Positions 41,659-50,071 of a stretch of 64,000 nt of DNA are shown here, one piece after another. Source of the DNA: Dyella_B humi (lineage in GTDB: Bacteria > Pseudomonadota > Gammaproteobacteria > Xanthomonadales > Rhodanobacteraceae). Where the stretch lies: the NCBI RefSeq assembly GCF_044904605.1, contig NZ_JADIKI010000023.1:558001-622000 (forward strand), read 5' to 3'. Each line of letters opens with the position of its first letter. The first letter of the stretch is position 1. A program made the translations under genes and the position numbers. The notes beneath the pieces were generated by a model. That model did not search any database. It saw only the letters and a program-made list of their open reading frames with translations, and was not told the DNA's origin.

Positions 41659-43434
41659 ATGATGAAACGTCTCGCACTGGCTGCTGCGATCGCCCTGGCT
41701 GCCACCGGATCGGCTTACGCGCAAGGCACCCAGACGCCATCGTGGGTCGAACGCAGCAATGAGGATGCGAAAGTCCTGCTCGATGTCATGGCGCAGTTCA
41801 ATCCCGAGAACGCCACGCAGATCGGCCTCACCGGCTACGACGATAAAGTCAGCGACCTGAAGCCCGACGCCGATCCCCGCCAGCGCAAGGCATTGCTCGA
41901 AGCCAAGACCCAGCTAGAAAGCAAGCTGGCGGCGGAAAAGGATGCCAACGTTCGCCAGGATCTGCAGATCATGATCAAGACGGCGGACCTGTCGATTGAA
42001 GGCATCGACCTCAACGACAAGTACATGCTGCCTTACCAGGACATGGGTCAGCTCATTTTCAACGGCGAATTCGCCTTGCTGCGCGACGAAGTGGATGCCA
42101 AGCGACGGCCGAACGCACTCAAGCGCCTGGAATGCTATGTAGGCAAGGCGCCGGGCTGCACACCACTGACGAAGCTGGCCGAAGCGCAGACTGCCGCGCG
42201 CCTGTCCGACTCGCATTTGCTGGGCCCCTATCAAGGCAATGTGGAGCAGCAGCTATCCAACAGTCAGCGCTATGCGCAGGGCGTGCGGCAGCTGTTCGAC
42301 AAGTACAAGCTCAATGACCCTGAAAGCAAGGCCGCGCTCGATGCGCTGGATGCGCAGTTGAAGGAATACGACGCCTGGGTGCACAAGACCATCGTGCCGC
42401 GCCAGCGCGCCGACTTCCGCCTGCCCGAGCCACTGTATGCCTACAACCTCAAGCAAACGGGCATCGACATTGCGCCTGGCGAGCTGATCAAGCAGGCGCA
42501 GATGGAATTCTCGGAACTGCGCCAGGCCATGCAGATGATGGCCCCGGTCGTCGCCAAAGATGAAGGCATTTCATCGACCGATTACCGCGATGTGCTCAAG
42601 GCGCTGAAACAGCAACAGCTCGGCAAGAGCGACGTGGAGCCGTGGTATCACCAGGTTATCGCCAAGATCCAAGACATCATCCGAAGCGAACACATCGTTA
42701 CGCTGCCGCAGCGCGAGATGCAGATGCGCGTGGCGTCTGAGGCCGAAACAGCGGCCACGCCTGCGCCGCACATGGATCCGCCCCCGCTCGTCAACAACCA
42801 TGGCGAACGCGGCACCTTCGTCCTGACCATGGGCAATCCATCCACCGACGGCAAGGCATCCGATGCCTACGACGACTTCACCTTCAAGGCCGCCGCCTGG
42901 CCACTCACCTCGCACGAAGGCCGCCCCGGCCATGAGCTGCAATACTCGGCCATGGTGGAACGCGGCGTATCGCTGGCACGCAGTCTGTTCGCGTTCAACA
43001 GCGTGAACGTGGAAGGCTGGGCCTTGTACTCGGAAGGGGAAATGCTGCCGTACGAACCGCCGGCCGGCCAGTTCATCACGCTGCAGCTTCGTCTGATGCG
43101 CGCAGCACGCGCGTTCCTCGATCCGATGTTGAACCTCGGCCTGATCAGCAAAGAACGCGCACATGACGTGCTGCGTTACGACGTAGGCCTGTCCGAAGCA
43201 ATGACGCGCGAAGAACTGGACCGCTACACCTTCAACAGCCCCGGCCAGGCCACCGCATATTTCTACGGCTACATGCGCTTGCAGCAGTTGCGTCTGCAGA
43301 CCGAGCTGGCCTTGGGCAAGAACTTCAACCGTCAGGCCTTCAACGATTTCATCATCGGCCAGGGCGTGCTACCGCCGGATCAGATGGCGGAGGCGGTACG
43401 CACGCAGTTCATTCCGGCACAAAAGGCGCGATAA
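41659..43434 (+). CDS. Secreted DUF885 metallopeptidase-like protein
   Basis: A 591-residue exported protein with a signal peptide ending SAYA. The likely zinc site is HEGRPGHELQ around residue 420, with a further acidic residue in GWALYSEGEML about 35 residues later, a gluzincin-like layout. Other family sequences are YYDVGLSE-like (RYDVGLSEAMTREELDRYTFNSPGQATAYFYG) and LGKNFNRQAFNDFIIGQGVLP at the end. DUF885 proteins are thought to be periplasmic peptidases. It starts at tandem ATGs at 41659, and stands as a single gene. Confidence 0.88.
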   Translation: MMKRLALAAAIALAATGSAYAQGTQTPSWVERSNEDAKVLLDVMAQFNPENATQIGLTGYDDKVSDLKPDADPRQRKALLEAKTQLESKLAAEKDANVRQDLQIMIKTADLSIEGIDLNDKYMLPYQDMGQLIFNGEFALLRDEVDAKRRPNALKRLECYVGKAPGCTPLTKLAEAQTAARLSDSHLLGPYQGNVEQQLSNSQRYAQGVRQLFDKYKLNDPESKAALDALDAQLKEYDAWVHKTIVPRQRADFRLPEPLYAYNLKQTGIDIAPGELIKQAQMEFSELRQAMQMMAPVVAKDEGISSTDYRDVLKALKQQQLGKSDVEPWYHQVIAKIQDIIRSEHIVTLPQREMQMRVASEAETAATPAPHMDPPPLVNNHGERGTFVLTMGNPSTDGKASDAYDDFTFKAAAWPLTSHEGRPGHELQYSAMVERGVSLARSLFAFNSVNVEGWALYSEGEMLPYEPPAGQFITLQLRLMRAARAFLDPMLNLGLISKERAHDVLRYDVGLSEAMTREELDRYTFNSPGQATAYFYGYMRLQQLRLQTELALGKNFNRQAFNDFIIGQGVLPPDQMAEAVRTQFIPAQKAR

Positions 43435-43463
43435 GCAGGCGTCGAATCAGCTATTGCATGATT

Positions 43464-43498
43464 TACTCCCGCCTCTGCGCGCAGCAGCGGCGGGAGTA
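43464..43498. terminator. Hairpin between convergent DUF885 and haemolysin III genes
   Basis: TACTCCCGCC (43464-43473) pairs with GGCGGGAGTA (43489-43498); the loop holds CTGC-GC-GCAG. There is no T tract, so terminator activity is uncertain. Confidence 0.4.
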
Positions 43499-43549
43499 CA
43501 AGTCGATACAGCGCAATTCAACGCTAATCAAGCTGCCCTTAGCAGCGGC

Positions 43550-44218
43550 TTACACCGAAGCTGTCGGAACAACATAGAAAAACACAGCCAGAAACTGCAG
43601 CACGCTTCCTGCCAGCACAAAGGCATGCCACACCGAGTGGTGATACGGCAGCTTGCGCCAAAGATAGAACGGCACCCCCAACGTATAAGCCGCGCCGCCG
43701 GCAAGCAGCAACACCATGCCGCCGGTTTGCAGATGCGCCAGCAAGGGTCGGAAGGCGATGATGCCGATCCATCCCATCGCGACGTACAGCAGCACCGCAA
43801 AGCGTCGGTAGCGCTTGAGCATGCCCAGCTCCAAGGCAGTGCCAAGCAAGGCCAGCGTCCACACCATGCCGAACAGGCTCCAGCCCCATATGCCTCGCAA
43901 CGCGATGAGAGTAAACGGGGTGTAAGTGCCCGCTATCAGCAGAAAGATCGCGATGTGATCGAGCGTACGCAGCCATCGCCGGGCCGACTCAATGCGAATG
44001 GCGTGGTAGAGCGTGGACGCCGTATAGAGCGCGATCAGCGACACCCCGTAAACCGCACTGGCCAGTACGTCGCTTGCGCGACCTGCCGCGGCGCTATGCA
44101 TGACCAGTACCGCCAGCCCGGCAACACTCAACAAAATGCCAATGCCGTGGATGACACTGCTGGCGAGTTCGTCGCCGAAACCGTAGCGCGGAAGCGCCAC
44201 CTCGCTTGCTGCGGACAT
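43550..44218 (-). CDS. Haemolysin III / PAQR-family membrane protein
   Basis: A 222-residue inner-membrane protein with seven hydrophobic segments. The start is ATG 44218, with GAGAG eight bases upstream. The conserved zinc-site residues of the family are seen in LYTASTLYHAIRIES, DHIAIFLLIAGTYTPF and the late HHSVWHAFVLAGS. Despite the name, most bacterial members (YqfA/TrhA type) take part in membrane lipid homeostasis; haemolysis is not implied. Confidence 0.9.
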   Translation of the reverse strand: MSAASEVALPRYGFGDELASSVIHGIGILLSVAGLAVLVMHSAAAGRASDVLASAVYGVSLIALYTASTLYHAIRIESARRWLRTLDHIAIFLLIAGTYTPFTLIALRGIWGWSLFGMVWTLALLGTALELGMLKRYRRFAVLLYVAMGWIGIIAFRPLLAHLQTGGMVLLLAGGAAYTLGVPFYLWRKLPYHHSVWHAFVLAGSVLQFLAVFFYVVPTASV

Positions 44219-44288
44219 GCCGACCACTCTCAGGACGAAGTCAGCACGTTACCTTTTCCGCATTCATTTGCCCAATTCGAAATCGATA

Positions 44289-44738
44289 TCAGCGCTCGAT
44301 GATGAATGCGCCGAACGCGATGCCAAGATTCCAGCCGCGCCCCTTGCCACTCAGAGCCAGCGATACATTCCCCTTCGTCACCACCTGGCTATCCGCACTG
44401 GCCTGCGCGCCGGCATGCGCCTCGGCACCGCCATAGTGGCCAAGCACCTCGTGGATGTCGTAGACGCCCGTGAAGCTACCGTGCCCATCATCGATCTGGG
44501 TCTTGCCGAAGGTCAGGCCGCCACCTTCGGCGCGGATGCGTACCTGCATGCTTTGCCCGTTGTCACAAGTGACCGTGCCGCTGCCCTCGGCCCGCTTGTA
44601 GAAGGCCGACCAGCCGGACAACTGGAAATGCATCTTGCAGTGGATGTCGTCGTGGGCAGCCAGGCTCTGGGGGCTACTCAGCCAGGCCAGGCCCAGCAAC
44701 AAGGCACCTGCCCCTTTGACGATGGCGGTGGTTTTCAT
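44289..44738 (-). CDS. Secreted protein of unknown function, Gly/Ala-rich
   Basis: A 149-residue exported protein, start at ATG 44738 with GGGAGG eight bases before. The signal peptide ends SLAAH. The mature part has two cysteines that could form a disulphide (HDDIHCKMHF and GTVTCDNGQ), followed by glycine-rich strands (AEGGGLTFGKTQIDDGHGSFTGVYD) and a C-terminal hydrophobic strand LGIAFGAFIIER. It looks like a beta-rich periplasmic or outer-membrane-associated protein. No family is recognised with certainty. Confidence 0.75.
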   Translation of the reverse strand: MKTTAIVKGAGALLLGLAWLSSPQSLAAHDDIHCKMHFQLSGWSAFYKRAEGSGTVTCDNGQSMQVRIRAEGGGLTFGKTQIDDGHGSFTGVYDIHEVLGHYGGAEAHAGAQASADSQVVTKGNVSLALSGKGRGWNLGIAFGAFIIER

Positions 44739-44859
44739 AGGCGCGCCTCCCGCGGTTGATCCTGAAATTGTGGCAAAGATCACAACTATGGTTTCGTGAA
44801 GACGGCCATCACATGAACTCCACAGTTCACCAAGCTACCTTCCTGCAACATGCGTGCCT

Positions 44860-44922
44860 ACGGATATCGCCTCCCCGATATCCGTTAATCCTGCAACCCC
44901 GCGCCCCCGCGGGGTTTTTTTT
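44860..44922 (+). ncRNA. Candidate small RNA end: hairpin plus orphan terminator
   Basis: On the plus strand a ten-base-pair stem (ACGGATATCG/CGATATCCGT, 44860-44885) is followed by AACCCCGCG, loop CCCC, CGCGGGGTT and a run of eight T (44895-44922), a textbook terminator. No plus-strand gene lies upstream; both neighbours are on the minus strand. The transcript would start within 44740-44860. It may instead be antisense control of the secreted-protein gene leader. Confidence 0.4.
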
Positions 44923-44926
44923 GGCC

Positions 44927-44959
44927 AAAAAAACATCCCCGTCCGGGCTGCGGACGGGG
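44927..44959 (-). terminator. Terminator after the SWNCC secreted protein gene
   Basis: On the minus strand CCCCGTCCG, loop CAGCC, CGGACGGGG, then ATGTTTTTTT: a strong rho-independent terminator 17 bases beyond the stop of the gene at 44977. Confidence 0.9.
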
Positions 44960-44976
44960 GCGCTGTCGTGCGTTGC

Positions 44977-45987
44977 TCAGTAGCGCAAAGTGACGCTGGT
45001 GGATGTGGTGGAAACGTTGTAGCTGCACTGCGGCGAGGTCGAACCGACCGGGTAATCCGCGCCCCACGGCGTGTTGGTGATCTTGGTGAAGGCCGTGTTG
45101 TAGACAGCGATACTCGAATACGTCAACGGTGAACTGGCCGGCAGTTCATTGCAACTGCTAACGCCGTACACCTCCATCACACCGCCGAACACCCACAGTA
45201 AATTGCCGTAGGGGTTGGTGGTGAGCGTGGTGCTGGTGTTTTTGGTCACGTCCTTGGAGGTGATGGTCCAGGTGCCGCAATTGTTGGCGGCCTTGCATTG
45301 GGTGGTACCCAGGATGGTGTCGCCCGCGTTCACGTTGATCGGGCCGCTGTAGTACGTGGTTCCGCTTACGCAGCAGTTCCAGCTCGACAAGGTCCACACC
45401 GTGCCGCTGAAGGCGTCATAGCCGAGCACCGGTTGCAGGATGCTCTCCACGGTGGGCAGTTGCTCCAGACCCGGGAAGAAATAATCGGTCTGTCCGGATT
45501 GGTTAGTCGGTGTTTTGGGCACTTTCCAAGTTGCCACGATCTTGCCGATATTCACTGAACTTGAGTAATTGGCATCTTCCACCCAGCCGTTGATGGTCGG
45601 TTTGCGAACAGCCTCAATCGGCGGCATGGCGAAGCTGCCGTTAGGCTCCACGCGCGTACCGTCGAAACGAAAGTGCGCTTGCGTGCAAGCTGCCGGCGTG
45701 CGCACGGCACCGTTCGCGGCTTCGATGCTGCCGTCGGCATGCAAAGTCTCGCCTTCCTCCACTCGCTGCACGCAGGAGGGCGAGAAAAAGCCATTCGGTG
45801 TCACCACATAGTCGGTGGGTACACCTTGCGGCCGCAGGTTGGCGTTGAATTCGCTGAGCGATTTCGGCGTAAACGCGGTTGTTGCGTTGTCCGCCGCAAA
45901 CGCTGCGCCGCATGCGCCGAACACGGCCATGACGACGAGCGCGCATGCGCTTTTCCACGATATCCGCCATTGTGTCGATGGTTTCAT
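44977..45987 (-). CDS. Large secreted protein with WTLSSWNCC motif, unknown function
   Basis: A 336-residue exported protein. The start is ATG 45987 (MKPSTQWRISWKSACALVV) with GAGGG upstream; the signal peptide ends AAFA. The C-terminal 200 residues look like a beta-sandwich: INGWVEDANYSS, IVATWKVPKTPTN, TDYFFPGLEQLPTVESILQPVLGYDAF, VWTLSSWNCCVSG, GDTILGTTQC, WTITSKD and LLWVFGGVMEVYGVSSCNELP. The layout recalls secreted glutamic-peptidase or neprosin-like folds, but I cannot identify a catalytic pair with certainty. Several cysteines suggest disulphides. It may be an extracellular enzyme or lectin. Confidence 0.75.
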   Translation of the reverse strand: MKPSTQWRISWKSACALVVMAVFGACGAAFAADNATTAFTPKSLSEFNANLRPQGVPTDYVVTPNGFFSPSCVQRVEEGETLHADGSIEAANGAVRTPAACTQAHFRFDGTRVEPNGSFAMPPIEAVRKPTINGWVEDANYSSSVNIGKIVATWKVPKTPTNQSGQTDYFFPGLEQLPTVESILQPVLGYDAFSGTVWTLSSWNCCVSGTTYYSGPINVNAGDTILGTTQCKAANNCGTWTITSKDVTKNTSTTLTTNPYGNLLWVFGGVMEVYGVSSCNELPASSPLTYSSIAVYNTAFTKITNTPWGADYPVGSTSPQCSYNVSTTSTSVTLRY

Positions 45988-46325
45988 GATTCGCGTATCC
46001 CTCTTCAATGTGAGTGAACGCGCTCCTTCGCATACGAAGGGTTTTTCACCACTCGAGGTGAAGCACGAAACACAGATCCCCGATGGGGCAATTTCCCCAA
46101 AACAGTCCATGTCATCGCCCTGGCGAGCAGGGCCGGGGCACTGTCGGGGCAAGGACGTGCACCCGGGGTGAAGAAGATGCTGTTTTTTCACACAATTTGG
46201 ACGGCTATTGCACAAACCGGAAAAGCAGGCATACGCTGAAGCCGCATCGGCCACGATCCCCCCGTGTCCCCACACGGCGTGTACCCGGCGCATAAAAACT
46301 CACATCGTCGTCAGGAGGTCGTCCT
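45988..46325. other. Divergent promoter region, 338 bases
   Basis: It separates the minus-strand secreted protein from the plus-strand tonB-type gene. Visible elements are a hairpin CCTTCG-CATA-CGAAGG followed by GGTTTTT at 46025-46046 and an adjoining palindrome TTCACC-N6-GGTGAA at 46045-46062. They may form an attenuator or operator for one of the two genes. No reading frame in it is convincing. Confidence 0.4.
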
Positions 46326-46985
46326 ATGTCGTCCGCAGGCCTGGCAGTCGTTCGTCGTGCGTATCGTCCGGATATGGTGCGCGTGGCCGCGTTGAGCGCG
46401 GCCATCACCTTCAACCTTGCCGCGCTCGTTTTCGCACTGCGTCCGTTGGCGCCGCAGTTTGCCGAAGTGATCGAATCGGTAAAGCCCATCACCATCCACG
46501 TCATCCAACCGCCACCACCTCAGCCGCCACCTCCGGACATCGTGGTCAAGCCGTTGCAAAAAACTCTGCCGGTCATCGTGCCGGTGCATGTACCGAAGGT
46601 GTCCCCACCGACCACCCATGCGCAACCCACGACAGAACCTTCTGACAATGCGCGACCTGTCGAGTCACCGCCTGTCGTTACACCCACACCACCGAGCATC
46701 GCACCAGGCGTAGTGTCGCTCGCCTATCGTTCGTCACCTCTGCGCTTCCCGACGCAGGCGTTGCGCACACACATGCAAGGCACGGTGCTGCTGCGCGTAT
46801 TGGTGGATGAAAACGGCAAGCCGCTCGACGTTGTTATCGAGCAAAGCAGCGGTCACGCCTTGCTGGATAAAAGCGCACGCGAACAGGTGCTGTCGAGTTG
46901 GCTATTTCAGCCGGCGATGATCGACGGTCATGCAGTGAAAGCGTGGGCGCGTGTGCCGGTCAATTTTGTGATGCAGGATATGTAA
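46326..46985 (+). CDS. TonB-family energy transducer
   Basis: A 219-residue TonB protein. It has a cytoplasmic N-terminus, a membrane anchor (VAALSAAITFNLAALVFAL), a periplasmic proline-rich rod (HVIQPPPPQPPPPDIVVKP and further PPVVTPTPPS) and a C-terminal TonB domain: SSPLRFPTQALRTHMQGTVLLRVLVDENGKPLDVVIEQSSGHALLDKSAREQVLSSWLFQPA. It would couple the proton gradient to outer-membrane receptors. ExbB/ExbD are not adjacent, so it must use partners encoded elsewhere. Confidence 0.9.
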   Translation: MSSAGLAVVRRAYRPDMVRVAALSAAITFNLAALVFALRPLAPQFAEVIESVKPITIHVIQPPPPQPPPPDIVVKPLQKTLPVIVPVHVPKVSPPTTHAQPTTEPSDNARPVESPPVVTPTPPSIAPGVVSLAYRSSPLRFPTQALRTHMQGTVLLRVLVDENGKPLDVVIEQSSGHALLDKSAREQVLSSWLFQPAMIDGHAVKAWARVPVNFVMQDM

Positions 46986-47008
46986 AGACGGGAATTGGGA
47001 ATCGCAAT

Positions 47009-47058
47009 GCGTAGGTTGGATTACCTCCGGATTAAGTCCGGGGTAACTCAACCTACGC
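47009..47058. repeat. GTAGGTTG-type palindrome between convergent genes
   Basis: GCGTAGGTTG...CAACCTACGC with an inner TTACC-CCGGA/TCCGG-GGTAA stem forms one long imperfect hairpin. It resembles the widespread bacterial GTAGGTTGGGTTA...TAACCCAAC palindromic element, and may end transcription from both sides. Confidence 0.6.
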
Positions 47059-47077
47059 GCTATTCCCGATTCTTGAA

Positions 47078-47362
47078 TTAACGCACGACGGGCGTTGCTG
47101 TCGGACGGCGCGCAAGGTGCACGATCGTCCACACCAATCCGAACAACAGCAGTGCCGGCAAGAATACCGGCAGCAACGACAGCGCGATAACCGGCAGCAC
47201 CAGCAGCATCACCAATCCACTAATGAACAAGCCGAGCGCGCCCGCCAACAGGCTGAACAGGCCGCCGATCAGCCCGAAAGTCAGCTTGAACACCAGGCCG
47301 ATCAGCGCACCGACCAACCACAATGCGCCCACTACCAGGAAGATTGCCATCAGCTCGATCAT
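47078..47362 (-). CDS. Small hydrophobic membrane protein, unknown
   Basis: A 94-residue protein that is nearly all hydrophobic: MIELMAIFLVVGALWLVGALIGLVFKLTFGLIGGLFSLLAGALG, then two or three more segments, and a basic tail ARRPTATPVVR. It probably crosses the inner membrane four times with a cytoplasmic C-terminus. Gly/Leu zipper-like spacing (GLIGGLFSLLAG) may support oligomers. No family assignment possible by eye. Confidence 0.7.
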   Translation of the reverse strand: MIELMAIFLVVGALWLVGALIGLVFKLTFGLIGGLFSLLAGALGLFISGLVMLLVLPVIALSLLPVFLPALLLFGLVWTIVHLARRPTATPVVR

Positions 47363-47620
47363 GTCCGTTACCTCCGACGTCGGTGCACGGTTTGATGCGC
47401 GTAGGTCTGCAATGGTTTAAGCAACCCTGCGCGCTCTGACAAGAGATTAAGAAATTGTCTGCAAGCGCTGCACAGTCAGAACCTTGGCCTGTCATAAGCA
47501 TAGGCCGATGCGATCTGTCGTTCATGCCTCGAAAGTCATGGCCGTTCGCCCCTTGCCTTACGACCATTTAACGGGGTGCATGGTCCACTGCGAACCATCT
47601 CCGGTCTGCTTACGAACCTT

Positions 47621-48199
47621 ATGCGTACATACCGACACAGTCTCAAGAATTTGCGTGATATTGCGTTCGCGTATTCGCTCGAAAAAAATCCGGATCTTGC
47701 CTCGCTTTCTCGTGAGCTTGGCGCCATTGTGCACCGCGATGCACAAGCGCTTGCCGAAGGGCTGCACGATCTGCGAGCGCACAACCGTGGTTTCGAACGC
47801 TGGCTGCTGGGACGTCGCGGCCATCCCGGCGTAAGCGTGCTGGTGATGGCGTGGCCGCCCGGCTATAGCTCGCCTTCGCACGATCATGCAGGCTTGTGGG
47901 GTATCGAGTTGAGTCTGTACGGCGCGCTTGAAGTGGAATCATGGTCGCGCGCGTCCACCTCCGAAGCGTGGCAATTGCGCGGTCGCGATTGGCTGGGCCC
48001 TGGCGATGCAACATGGTTCGATGCGGAACCACCCTACATGCATCGCTGCCGCAATCTTTCGCGACAAGAGACGGCGCTGACGCTGCATATCTATGGTGGT
48101 GATCTCGAGGACTACGCCACCTACGAACAGGTCGAATCCGAACCGTACTGGCTAAGCCTGCCGCAACGCGCACGGATTGCCGGACCTCTTCGCGTCTGA
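47621..48199 (+). CDS. Cysteine dioxygenase-like cupin
   Basis: A thiol dioxygenase of the cupin fold, about 192 residues. The iron-binding His-x-His is in GYSSPSHDHAGLWGIELSLYG, with a third histidine likely in ALTLHIYGG. The pattern PGDATWFDAEPPYMHRCRN is also typical. The true start is uncertain: ATG 47621 (MRTYRHSLKNLRDIAFAYS) begins where family similarity does, but it has no Shine-Dalgarno; ATG 47576 is an alternative. An FAD-dependent enzyme gene follows after 41 bases, so the two probably act together on a thiol such as cysteine. Confidence 0.82.
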   Translation: MRTYRHSLKNLRDIAFAYSLEKNPDLASLSRELGAIVHRDAQALAEGLHDLRAHNRGFERWLLGRRGHPGVSVLVMAWPPGYSSPSHDHAGLWGIELSLYGALEVESWSRASTSEAWQLRGRDWLGPGDATWFDAEPPYMHRCRNLSRQETALTLHIYGGDLEDYATYEQVESEPYWLSLPQRARIAGPLRV

Positions 48200-48240
48200 T
48201 ATCAACACAAGCTCGGGTAATCCACTCAGCAAGGAGTGAC

Positions 48241-49608
48241 ATGTTTCGACGCGTCGCCATCATTGGCGGCGGCGCCGCGGGGGCCACACTGCTCAGCGAA
48301 TTGCTGGAGCGCCCCGTGTCGCAGCCGTTACATCTAGACTGGTACACCGGTGGCGGCACGCCAGGACGCGGCATCGCCTACGGCACGCGTTCGGAACGCC
48401 ATCTGCTCAACGTGCGCGCGGCGTCGATGGGCATGTTCGCGAACCGTCCCAACGGTTTTCTGGAATACATGCAGAAACGCAATCCCAACATTTCCGGCAC
48501 GGATTTCCTGCCCCGATGTTGGTACGGCGAATACCTCGAAACCGAAACCACCAACGCGCTCGCACGCGCCAAGAGCAATGGCCACGACGTGCGCGTCGTA
48601 CCGTATGAAGTCGATGCGATGGTGCCAGAAAACGACGGCGTCACCCTCTTCCAAGGGGAAACCACCACACGCGTCGAAGCCACCGTGCTCGCGCTCGGCA
48701 CACTGCCACCACGCCCGCTTCCGCAGGTGGATGACGCCGCGCTGACCAGCGGTCGCTACATCACGCAACCATGGTCCCTGCTGGCCGATGCCAAGCCGGA
48801 TACGCAATCGCATCACGTGGCGATCATCGGCTTGGGCCTTACCGCGGTCGATGTGATCGTCGAACTGGCTGCGCTCTGGCCGAATGCGCGCTTCACCGCG
48901 ATCTCCCGCCACGGTCTGCTGCCGGAAGTACATCCAGCCAGCGCATCACTGCCCTACGAAGATGGCGACGAACTGATCGAAACCATGCGTGACGCACCGG
49001 ACATCCGTACATGGATGCATCTGGTGCGCGATGCCATTGCACACACCGATGACTGGCGTCGCGTGCTGGACAGCCTGCGCCCGCATACCCAGAAGCTGTG
49101 GGGCTTGCTGCCGCACGCCGATCGCGCACGCTTTCTGCGTCACGCGCGCTGGGCGTGGGAGCGCTCGCGCCATCGTCTGCCACCGCAGGTGGCGCAGGCG
49201 GTTGAAGCACTCGAGAAAGAAGGTCGACTTCAACGCCTCAGCGGCCATCTGCACGGCGTTACGCTTGCCGAGCGCGGCCTGCAACTGCGGTACTTGCCCA
49301 AGAACGAGCGGCAGGAGCGCACGCTGGAAGCGGAGTTGATCGTGCAAAGCATCGGTCTCGACAACGACGTACGCCGCACGCAGCACACGCTATTGCAGCA
49401 ATTGGTCACCAATGGCCACATCCGTTCCGATCCCTTCGGTCTGGGCATCGAGGCCGAGCCGGATGGACGTGTACGGCACAACGGCAGCGCGTGGCCACGT
49501 CTGTTCGCCATCGGCAGCATGCTACGTGGCACCTTGTGGGAATCCATCTCCATGCCGGAAATCCGGCAGCAGGCGCGGCATCTGGCGGATCATTTGCTGG
49601 CGGAGTGA
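48241..49608 (+). CDS. FAD/NAD(P)-binding oxidoreductase (COG4529-like)
   Basis: A 455-residue flavoprotein with AAGGAG upstream. The N-terminal dinucleotide fold reads RRVAIIGGGAAGATLLSELL, a GRGIAYGTRSERHLLNVRAASMGMFANRP loop follows, and a second nucleotide-binding part is in HVAIIGLGLTAVDVIVELA. The C-terminal part has ELIVQSIGLDND and LFAIGSMLRGTLWESISMPEIRQQARHLA. This is the family of uncharacterised flavoproteins often found beside cysteine dioxygenases. The substrate is unknown; linkage to thiol metabolism is inferred from the neighbour. Confidence 0.85.
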   Translation: MFRRVAIIGGGAAGATLLSELLERPVSQPLHLDWYTGGGTPGRGIAYGTRSERHLLNVRAASMGMFANRPNGFLEYMQKRNPNISGTDFLPRCWYGEYLETETTNALARAKSNGHDVRVVPYEVDAMVPENDGVTLFQGETTTRVEATVLALGTLPPRPLPQVDDAALTSGRYITQPWSLLADAKPDTQSHHVAIIGLGLTAVDVIVELAALWPNARFTAISRHGLLPEVHPASASLPYEDGDELIETMRDAPDIRTWMHLVRDAIAHTDDWRRVLDSLRPHTQKLWGLLPHADRARFLRHARWAWERSRHRLPPQVAQAVEALEKEGRLQRLSGHLHGVTLAERGLQLRYLPKNERQERTLEAELIVQSIGLDNDVRRTQHTLLQQLVTNGHIRSDPFGLGIEAEPDGRVRHNGSAWPRLFAIGSMLRGTLWESISMPEIRQQARHLADHLLAE

Positions 49609-50071
49609 GCCGGGCGCTCTCGCTTTCGCGCGCTGCTGTCAGGGAGAAATTAGCGAAGGGAGCAGCAGCGCTCTGACGTTGAAGCTCCAACGTTGAATCG
49701 TGCGTTTGGCGACTTACAAAACGCCTCCGCTGCGCAGGTATCTCTACCCATGCCGGAATCGGCTCCCTCCTCTGCTTGCAGGGAAACATCCCTTCTTTTC
49801 TCCTCCTGCAAGCAGGAGGAGGTGGGGTGGGGTGAGTACTTGCCTGGAGCCTTGCCGCAAGTGTTCACCCCCTAACCTCCCGCTGCAAGCAGGGGGAGGA
49901 GCTTGTTCTATGCTTCGCTTTTACCTTTACCGAAGACTGCAATTTTTCCCGGACGAGAGTGCGCAAAAGCGGAGGCGCTTTACAGCAGCGAAGCCGGTCG
50001 ATGACGGCTATGAATAGATCACGCGACTGCCCCTCTCCCCGAAGACGGGCAGGAATGATCTACTCGCACCT
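49609..50071. repeat. Intergenic region with clustered palindromes, 463 bases
   Basis: It has no credible gene. It holds CTCCCTCCTCTGCTTGCAGG at 49763-49782, a perfect palindrome CTCCTCCTGC-AA-GCAGGAGGAG at 49800-49821, and CCTCCCGCTGC-AA-GCAGGGGGAGG at 49876-49900. These are variants of the element at 28122. The last 70 bases should carry the cardiolipin synthase promoter, and include a CCCTCTCCCC stretch. Confidence 0.65.
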
